The translations under genes and the position numbers were made by a program. The notes under the pieces were generated by a model, which did not search any database, was not told the DNA's origin, and was given only the letters and a program-made list of their open reading frames with translations. Below are positions 57,575 through 64,000 of a stretch of DNA of 64,000 nucleotides, piece by piece. The DNA comes from Conchocele bisecta. Lineage: Eukaryota > Mollusca > Bivalvia > Lucinida > Thyasiridae. Every line of letters starts with the position of its first letter. Within the stretch, counting starts at the first letter, position 1. The stretch spans positions 124,052,569 through 124,116,568 of the forward strand of contig CM055266.1 in NCBI GenBank assembly GCA_029237695.1, in the 5' to 3' direction.

Positions 57575-58382
57575 AACAAGAAACGAGGCAAAGCCACGAA
57601 GGCCAGGTTTTTTCCAAGCATGGACACTTGGATAACATAATTATACTTTTTGTAGACTAGATGGCCGTGGCCTGCATGTCACGCCTTGGGGCAAGGCATG
57701 TACACTAAAAAAAATAGATATAGTAGATGGAAAAACTTTAACGAAAAAACTTTAACCGGACACACGGACGTACGGACGGACGGACGTATGCCAAAATGCC
57801 GACGATATCGCGCTTTCCGCAAGCGGGTGTGACAATGATGATAAACACCCATGTGAAGTATCAAGGTAATGGGTGAAGCAGTTGCAGAGACATAGTACAC
57901 GAAAAGACTTTAACAAATAAATTCAAAGTAATTTGACCTTGACATTGCGCACAGGGGCCGCACGGTTGGGGGTTAGAATGAAAATATGGACGATGATAAA
58001 CACCCATGTGAAGTTTCAAGGTAATGGGCGAAGCAGTTGCAGAGATATAGTATAACGAAAAAGTTTTAACCAAAAAATTTAACCAGATGTACGTTAAAAA
58101 GTTAATGTTGAAAATGGCTAAGTCAATTACGTAGAAATAATAGGTGAAGGTAAAAAAATGGTCACATGTTGGATAGTTGTATGTGGTAGGCACCCCTTGG
58201 TTATGAAGCTGTGAAAGTTTGGTGGTCCTAGGTGGTACAGTAACAAAGAAATGGACTCAAACACGAAAACTTAACATTGATTGTGGACGCCGCTCGCCGC
58301 CGCCCGCCCACCCGGCCCGCCCGCCCGCCCGCCCGGCTTTCGCCAATCCAATAGCCTGGACTTTTTTTCAAAAAACCTGGCT
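57575..58382 (+). mobile_element. AACAAGAAACGAGG-family Helentron-like element
   Basis: Starts AACAAGAAACGAGGCAAAGC with GGCCAGGTTTTTT at 57601-57613. It holds (ACGG)-like units (57760-57785), two ~180-bp cores (TTTGACCTTGACATTGCG, AACACCCATGTGAAG) and a CCCGCCCGCCCG stretch. It ends in an AGCCTGG...AAAAAACCTGGCT hairpin at 58382. A second copy starts at 63813. Composite copies A and B have the site empty. Confidence 0.85.
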
Positions 58383-58767
58383 AAAAAGGGAGATAACTCA
58401 AAAATTAGCTATGCAAGAGTTTTCATTCTTGTGCGCGACACACCTTCGGGTTGTGGTCTATGCATGTGTGAAATTTCATGAAAATATTCCAAAGGGTGTT
58501 CGAGTTATGCTCCGGACAAGAAGTGTCTGCGGCGGACGCGGACCGCTGTCAAATCCATAGTATCCCCCGACGGAGTCCGGGGGATACAATTAACTAGAGA
58601 AAGTGAGCAGGGGCTCACGTATACCCCTGGCCACCGCCTGGACCAACAAATAACCATATGGGTTTGAAGTCATTCCGACTTACCGTTGCATACATAATGG
58701 GTACCTTGACCTTGGACAGGAAGGCCGCATGGGTGTGGTATGGCATGAAAATATGAATGATGATAGG

Positions 58768-59240
58768 TATCACTGTGCTAAATATAGTACACATCGGCCA
58801 GGGGGTATGCTTTTGTAGTCCGGTATAAAAAAATAGTGCAGACGTTTTGAGGCCACAGACCCAGTTTGCTTGTAAATCCTGATCCATTACAGCCCAATTT
58901 TACTTGAGAAACATGTTGGGGTGTTTTTAACACCAGTTTCCAGCATATTTCTAGCATTTAAAAGAAATTACTGAGCCTGCTTGTCACGTGATGTGAACAC
59001 TGCGTCACATGACACTTTGATGATAAACAAAATGGCGGACAGGACAATGTTGAAATTTTCTTTCTTAGGAGTAAGTGAACATATTGTTTAATTAGTGAAA
59101 ATCCGGTGCAGACAGGTTGCAGGTTATGAACAGGTAGGTTCCACAGCATCCATACGAATATGAAAGTGTGAGAGAATGGCCATATTTTGGAGAATCGGTT
59201 AAGTTGTATAGTAAAAAACTAATTGGTTAGGTTGCTAGCC
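58768..59240 (+). repeat. ~470-bp direct repeat, left copy
   Basis: TATCACTGTGCTAAATATAG through AACAAAATGGCGGACAGGAC to GGTTGCTAGCCTATAAG, ~97% matching 62184-62655 by eye. It brackets the MULE-like segment with the right copy. Confidence 0.88.
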
Positions 59241-59310
59241 TATAAGCATTTCCGGGTCATCAGTGGATGTCGTCTGCTTTCTTTGAAAACAATTCTAAAC
59301 GGTTTTAATC

Positions 59311-59696
59311 ATGGCTACAGCAAGTTTTATTAAGAGAACAAAGGACAGAATTGCTGGAAAATCAGTTTTATTTAATGAAAATGGTTGCATCAAGTGGGTC
59401 GGGATAACCACAGGTGTACGAGTCAAATATGGAAAGATTAAAGTTAAATTTCCAAATGATGCAAGAACAAAATACTATTATACACATAGAGTAAGCATTC
59501 ATGTTACACCATAATGTGTTTGAAATACCCAGGCACCTTGAAATATCACATTTATGTGGTTGTTCCCTGTGTGTTAACCCGGCCCACCTGAGTGCTGAGT
59601 CCACAATTATAAATAATTCTCGAAAGAATTGCCATAGCGAAAAGCGCTGTCTAAGCCATGCACTCGACGGCGTCACATATCCACCCTGTATCTGCT
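59311..59696 (+). pseudogene. His-Me finger/HNH-type zinc-loop protein, one frameshift
   Basis: The ORF begins MATASFIKRTKDRIAGKS, with FNENGCIKWVGITTG, KVKFPNDARTKYYYTHR and then a frameshift near 59500-59515. The continuation reads EISHLCGCSLCVNPAHLSAE, STIINNSRKNC and ALDGVTYPPCIC before TAA. The S-H-L-C...L-C-V-N-P-x-H-L...IN..R..C...YP.C pattern is that of the zinc-binding loop of homing-endonuclease-like (His-Me finger) proteins. In that family the Cys/His residues bind zinc and the NPxHL helix supplies nuclease residues. Such short genes are scattered through invertebrate genomes; their role there is not established. Here it sits 70 bp inside the left inverted end of the MULE-like segment. 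A sequencing error could explain the single frameshift. Confidence 0.65.
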
Positions 59697-60104
59697 AATA
59701 GTTCCTGTTTTATTAATTACGGTAAATTAACTGTATACCTATCTACATTATGTACATGTCTACATCTAATTACACAGATTTGAGATGCATCAGGGAGCCA
59801 GATGAGCCTGTTACTGACTAGTTCAGCCATATTAAAGTGGCGCGTCGCTTTAATTGGCACTGTGTATTTGATTACTAACCGGTATCAAGTGTATAGCTCC
59901 CCAACAGGTAGCAACGTTTTTCTAAACATTATTTATTGACTCGGTTGATACTTGCAAACATTATGACCAAATGTGGCTGCGCGATCAGGGTCTACGCCAG
60001 TACTTCTTGGCTACATTTTTCCAGAAAAAAATTCAAAATTTTAAATTTAGCAGAAATTATACTGTGAACATTGCTTGCCACAGTAACCTTTGAAACACAT
60101 GACT

Positions 60105-61478
60105 ATTGTGCAAATTATTCCTGGCATTATGCTCTTTATTTGTCTAAGTTACCATTATGTTTGGCATGTGCTTGCCTCAACTCTGCAATGCACCTGGATC
60201 TTACAGAGAGAGCAAATCGGTTTCTCAAGTTTGTTTTCTTGACCCCACGAAACATGTTCGAGCTAAATGGCGCCTTGTTTATTTCTCGTTTCAGGGAGTT
60301 ACTCAGATGGCGGATATCTTTTAGATGCGTTACCGTTACCCCTGGTTGAGCGGCATCTACACCTTTGTGTGATTTACTATCACCGTCCCCCGTGTAATGA
60401 CTAACATGTAAGTCACTATTTATCTGCTTCGTAAACTATTTCATTCCATTTCGCTTCATTACCTATTGACTCATTTTCGGGGAGGTTGGCAGTGCAGTGA
60501 CCATGATGGTTTGGGCAGCTGATATCTCCACCCTGATTTCTTAGCTTACTACCTATTATGCACAGCTTACTGCCAACAAATGCCCCAATGATTAATTTAT
60601 CTTTGGTATTATTCTCACACATAGTGGTTGTCACGATTGTACCCGCTTGAAATGGTGTACTGTCGCTATTGAATATTGGGTTATTGTAGCAAGATTCGCC
60701 TTCAACTCGAACCGTCTTGCTACGTTTATTGCCACAGAGTTCATTCTCTCTGGCCACAGTTTGTCTGATTTCATGCATACTTTTAGTGTTTAAGCCAACC
60801 ATAGACTCTGCTATCCTATTTGACTGCTTTTGCATCGAGTTATACGTCGGCGGAATTAGTTTGTGTTTACCAACAGCCGACAAGCACCATAATTACTGAT
60901 TGGTGTGCTCATAAGGCCCAGCTGCAAACCCACATTAGCTTTCCCTGATTTCCTACCCTTTCGACTTGACGGAACCTCTTCATATAGTTTATAATATTTA
61001 CTTTTATATCTACATCGGTGCATTTTAGCCGCTCAGCCCCAACAAATGCCCCATTTTCTCGATGCGGCCGCATCAAATACCATTTCGCCACTACAGTGCG
61101 TATTAAAGGCGCGATGACTGTTTATTTCAGTATTAAACATCTTCTGGACCTCATACGGTCGATATAATTTGTTTATCAACAGATCGGGGTGTACGGATGC
61201 ATTTTGCGGTACGGCGCATTCGTCAATGAGTTTCGGACACCTCGACAGAGAGCGCAGAACAGTTACATCATTGTCCGTACCATCAACATCTTTACAGGTA
61301 AACGTTTATTTTCATTTACATTAACCCGGGATTCAAATGAGTCTTTGGTTAGCCTGATGTACCTATGATTTGTTCCATTTGGTGAGTGAGAAGAAAGTTT
61401 TTTACCTTTATTTTCATTTACCCGCCCCGTTTGAAATCCGCATTTTTTACCCCCGCCTGTATGCTTATTGGCCGGCAT
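60105..61478 (-). pseudogene. MULE-like transposase, several frameshifts
   Basis: Read from 61478 leftwards, the pieces are: MPANKHTGGGKKCGFQTGRV and RYIRLTKDSFESRV; YRPYEVQKMFNTEINSHRAF; PHRENGAFVGAERLKC; SMQKQSNRIAESMVGLNTKS and IRQTVARENELCGNK; a core with STPFQAGTIVTTTMCENN, LIIGAFVGSKLCIIGSKLRN, ISCPNHHGHCTANLPENESI; then DGDSKSHKGVDAAQPGVTV, LKDIRHLSNSLKREI and FALSVRSRCIAELRQAHAK. The DGDS block in that position, preceded by a Cys/His cluster, fits the DDE core of Mutator-like transposases (a type abundant in bivalves). Frame changes are near 61260, 61090, 60890 and 60415. The naming rests on motif order only. Confidence 0.6.
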
Positions 61479-61479
61479 G

Positions 61480-62170
61480 TTTTCATTAGGTTAACCAAGT
61501 TCACTCTGAGCAGTGCATATCGGTAGAGAAATATATATGGGATAGCATTGCTCATTTAACAGGCAGTGTCTATACCCTAAGGAAACAAGTGTCAACACGG
61601 GCACACGTGATTCAATTTCCTGTGACATTTTACACTTCTATGTCTGAATTCGCTGGCAGCACTCATACACTGGGCTGGTTTCAATTTAATTTGACACGTA
61701 TCATTCTGGCATGTCACTAAGTTATGCGGACAAATGGTTTTCTATGCAAATTACAACATGTAGATTGACTAAATACTTCGAAAGTCACTTTTTTCGCCTG
61801 TTTTATGATAAAAAAAATGACAAAATACTCCGAAATCACCCGACTTTCGATAAATTTAATCGTTTTAACCCCATAATTGTGGAACAGCCAATATTTTTGA
61901 CAAGCACCATCTATTTTATAATAATTTTTTATTTTTTCAAGTGCATCAACAATATAGACTTTTCCTAAGAAATAAATATGAGAAAATAATACTCTGGAAA
62001 ATTCTGGTGAAACTGAAGTTTCCGCAGCTGGACAGCCATAATTATATGACCATTCTTAAATTGCCACTGTTGAAAAGTTAGTCTTCTAAATAATGTCAAA
62101 TTACATTTGCTGTCACGAAATAGGTCAGACAAGACAATGGTAGGCAGTTTATTGAGATATTATAGCAAAA
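61480..62170. other. AT-rich DNA inside MULE-like segment, no gene seen
   Basis: One 85-codon ORF at 61711-61968 is low-complexity Phe/Ile-rich and looks spurious. Confidence 0.4.
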
Positions 62171-62183
62171 AAATGCGCTTATA

Positions 62184-62655
62184 GGTATCACTGTGCTAAA
62201 TATAGTACACATCGGCCAGGGGTATGCTTTTGTAGTCCGGTATAAAAAAATAGTGCAGACGTTTTGAGGCCACAGACCCAGTTTGCTTGTAAATCCTGAT
62301 CCATTACAGCCCAATTTTACTTGAGAAACATGTTGGGGTGTTTTTAACACCAGTTTCCAGCATATATTTCTAGCATTTAAAAGAAATTACTGAGCCTGCT
62401 TGTCACGTGATGTGAACACTGCGTCACATGACACTTTGATGATAAACAAAATGGCGGACAGGACAATGTTGAAATTTTCTTTCGTAGGAGTAAGTGAACA
62501 TATTGTTTAATTAGTGAAAATCCGGTGCAGACAGGTTGCAGGTTATGAACAGGTAGGTTCCACAGCATCCATACGAATAGTGAAAGTGTGAGAGAATGGC
62601 CATATTTGGAGGAATCGGTTAAGTTGTATAGTAAAACTAATTGGTGGTTGCTAGC
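62184..62655 (+). repeat. ~470-bp direct repeat, right copy
   Basis: Partner of 58768-59240, ending GGTTGCTAGCCTGATAAGG, after which the host element's core (TTTGAAGTCCATCCGACTTA) resumes. Confidence 0.88.
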
Positions 62656-63112
62656 CTGATAAGGAAGTACATATATGACGTTTGAAGTCCATCCGACTTA
62701 CCGTTGCAGAGATAATGGGTACACAAAACCAAACGCAAATCTTTCTTAAGTAATTTGACCTTGACCTTGGACATGAAGGCCGTATGAGTGTGGTATAGAA
62801 TGAAAATACGGATGATGATAGGGAAGTATGTGAAGTTTGAGGTCAATTCGATTTACCGTTACAGAGATAATGGGTACCCAAAAACGTTAACGTGGATGGA
62901 CGGACAAACGGACGGACGGAATTACTAAAACTATATACCCCTCGACATACTTCATATGCCAGGGGTATAATTACATATCACCATTGGAGTAAACGCAGTT
63001 TGATTCAAATATGGTCCCACCATGGTGTACATTTACATGTATTTATAACCATTACCCGGAAGTTTCCAGCATATTCAGTAAAACAAATTATCAATTCTCG
63101 ATACATCTACAG

Positions 63113-63345
63113 GGCTCCAGATAAGGAATTAGTAATTGAGTATTGTCACTACATAATTTCTGAAGCAATTGGGTATTTCAAAATTTTAATTGGTTAAAAT
63201 GAAATCACACTACTGTTTACACATCAGCAGACTGCAATTATTGAATAGTCTGCTTCGAAATGAAAACATGTCTTGGCATTTCATTAGAATTGTCTCCTTG
63301 GAGACAATTCTAATGAATCACCAAGATGTGTTTTCATGGAACATA
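63113..63345. repeat. GCTCCAGATAAG TIR element, right end lost
   Basis: GGGCTCCAGATAAGGAATTA, then TGGCATTTCATTAGAATTGT / mirrored ACAATTCTAATGAATCACCA around CTCCTTGGAG. The far terminal repeat is missing. Confidence 0.7.
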
Positions 63346-63490
63346 CAATAAATGATCAATTCTCGATACCTTTGGGCTCGGCTCTCAAACGGTAGGAATT
63401 CCTCGACAAGCCTCGGAATTCCTACATGTTTCCTAGCCTCGCTTGTAAACCGCTAAACACCACACATCGTATTCTTCATGGCCCACATAC

Positions 63491-63620
63491 CTTTTCGAGC
63501 AGTGTACTGACGATCTCGACAAAGTCGTTGACTGCGGCCATGTGGAGCGGAAAGTATCCCTCGTCAATGAAGGGTACTTTTACCAGGTGTGGGCTGCGGT
63601 CCACGATGATGCTCACAGCC
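63491..63620 (-). CDS. Ankyrin-PARP gene, ankyrin exon 1 (most 5' visible)
   Basis: This 130-bp exon (one leading base plus 43 codons) has acceptor ggctacag/G (AG at 63621-63622) and donor GAAAAG/gtatgt (GT at 63489-63490). It encodes AVSIIVDRSPHLVKVPFIDE and GYFPLHMAAVNDFVEIVSTL, then LEK. FPLHMAAVNDFVEIVSTLLEK is a clear ankyrin repeat, preceded by the end of another. The phase-0 donor joins the exon at 50701. The acceptor CAG directly abuts a PIF-type MITE, which now supplies the upstream intron sequence; no long pyrimidine tract is present. Upstream exons must lie beyond 64000. Confidence 0.85.
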
Positions 63621-63623
63621 CTG

Positions 63624-63812
63624 TAGCCGATTTCATCAAAATTGCAAAGTATACTTATCTACCAAAGTATACTTTGAGGGAGTAATCATTTATTTTTTCC
63701 GAAAATCCATTATTTCATATAGAACTAATGACTGCATAAATTTGATGATTAAAAGTATGCAGAATTATTATAATGAATTTATTACATTATCTCGTAATAA
63801 ATTCAGTATCAT
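63624..63812. repeat. TAGCCGATTTC PIF-type MITE, truncated, at a splice acceptor
   Basis: Begins TAGCCGATTTCATCAAAATTG immediately after CTG (63621-63623), which is the CAG of the exon acceptor on the minus strand. Its right half is cut by the next element at 63813, so the second target copy cannot be seen. Confidence 0.8.
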
Positions 63813-64000
63813 AACAAGAAACGAGGCAAAGCCACGAAGGCCAGGTTTTTTCCAAGCATGGACACTTGGATAGCATAATTATACCCACTTTTTGTAGACT
63901 AGATGGCCGTGGCCTGCATGTCGCGCCTTGGGGCGAGGCATGGACATTAAAAAAATAGATATAGTAGATGGAAAAACTTTAACGAAAAAACTTTAACCGG
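63813..64000 (+). mobile_element. AACAAGAAACGAGG-family element, 5' part, runs off the window
   Basis: AACAAGAAACGAGGCAAAGC, then GGCCAGGTTTTTTCC and AAAAACTTTAACGAAAAAAC match 57575-57755 closely. Confidence 0.85.

Larger units (their letters stand above)
53326..58587 (+). mobile_element. Composite Helentron-like element, copy C, with three nested insertions
   Basis: Same 5' end as copies A and B (ACTAGAAATGGACGCTTGTC) and the complete 3' hairpin GTATCCCCC...GGGGGATAC (58560-58587). Inside are an AACAAGAGGG-family element (53392-55462), the pearl-like element shared with A and B (55766-56434) and an AACAAGAAACGAGG element (57575-58382). Copies A and B have the first and third sites empty. 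It lies in the 12.7-kb intron of the ankyrin-PARP gene. Confidence 0.88.
59239..62187. mobile_element. MULE-like DNA transposon with HNH-type passenger gene
   Basis: The segment between the direct repeats has short inverted ends (CCTATAAGCATTT at 59239; mirrored AAATGCGCTTATAGG at 62187). It carries a degenerate transposase on the minus strand and a zinc-loop nuclease-like gene on the plus strand, converging. No clear 8-9 bp target duplication was found directly at these ends. GATGATAGG and CTGATAAGG outside the direct repeats could be the duplication of the larger unit. Confidence 0.55.
58593..62969 (+). mobile_element. ACTAGAGAAAG-family Helentron-like element containing a MULE-like insertion
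   Basis: 5' end ACTAGAGAAAGTGAGCAGG with TATACCCCTGG (~58620-58630). ~115-bp cores (TTTGAAGTC.TTCCGACTTA, ACCTTGACCTTGGACA, ATGATGATAGG) lie on either side of the insertion. (ACGG)n follows, then a 3' hairpin TATACCCCTCG...CCAGGGGTATA (62934-62969). It begins 5 bp after composite copy C ends. Confidence 0.8.

Noticed and set aside
58768..59240. LTR of a retrotransposon
   Set aside because: No TG...CA ends, primer site, gag or pol; the interior encodes a MULE-like transposase instead.
60071..60349. 92-codon plus-strand ORF
   Set aside because: Antisense to the MULE-like transposase C-terminus.

Overview
The window looks like nuclear DNA from a bivalve mollusc or a close relative. The evidence is an AT-rich, intron-bearing genome packed with ~160-170 bp core tandem arrays that end in (ACGG)n-type microsatellites and a short terminal hairpin (the 'pearl'/Helentron-like architecture known from bivalves), many MITEs, SINE-like repeats, a Tx1/L1-type LINE and Polinton-like relics. 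The species cannot be named from the sequence alone. No rRNA, tRNA or CRISPR locus was seen. || Host gene: one multi-exon gene is well supported, on the minus strand, with at least six exons (63491-63620, 50701-50803, 46588-46673, 42348-42457, 37381-37617, 34071-34491). Its exons encode about 3.5 ankyrin repeats followed by a complete PARP (ADP-ribosyltransferase) catalytic domain and a stop codon. All five intron phases match and every splice site is GT-AG. The 5' part lies beyond position 64000. Most of the 34-64 kb half of the window is intronic repeat DNA of this gene. || 0-7 kb: a decayed Polinton-like (adintovirus-like) element with a DNA polymerase B C-terminus, an A32-like packaging ATPase C-terminus and small accessory ORFs. 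It is cut by two rolling-circle-type insertions (607-1701 and 3519-6249). 7-18 kb: an inverted pair of 42-bp minisatellite arrays, a G-rich array, SINE and MITE copies and a ~435-bp tandem array. 18.3-32.5 kb: one LINE ORF2 pseudogene split into four pieces by three Helentron-like insertions; two carry large 168-bp arrays and the third is a composite element also present at 3.5 kb and 53.3 kb. 32.5-34 kb: another tandem array abutting the PARP 3' end. 34-58 kb: introns filled with MITE and SINE families and composite copy C, which itself holds three further insertions. 58.6-63 kb: a fourth Helentron-like family containing a MULE-like transposon that carries a degenerate transposase gene and a His-Me/HNH-type zinc-loop gene, bracketed by ~470-bp direct repeats. 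|| The most informative signals are: the ankyrin-PARP fusion gene; the nested insertion order with empty and filled sites; a shared terminal logic in which each Helentron-like family repeats its own short motif near the 5' end and in both arms of the 3' hairpin, with coordinated changes; and a PIF/Harbinger-type MITE that landed exactly on a splice acceptor CAG and regenerated it.
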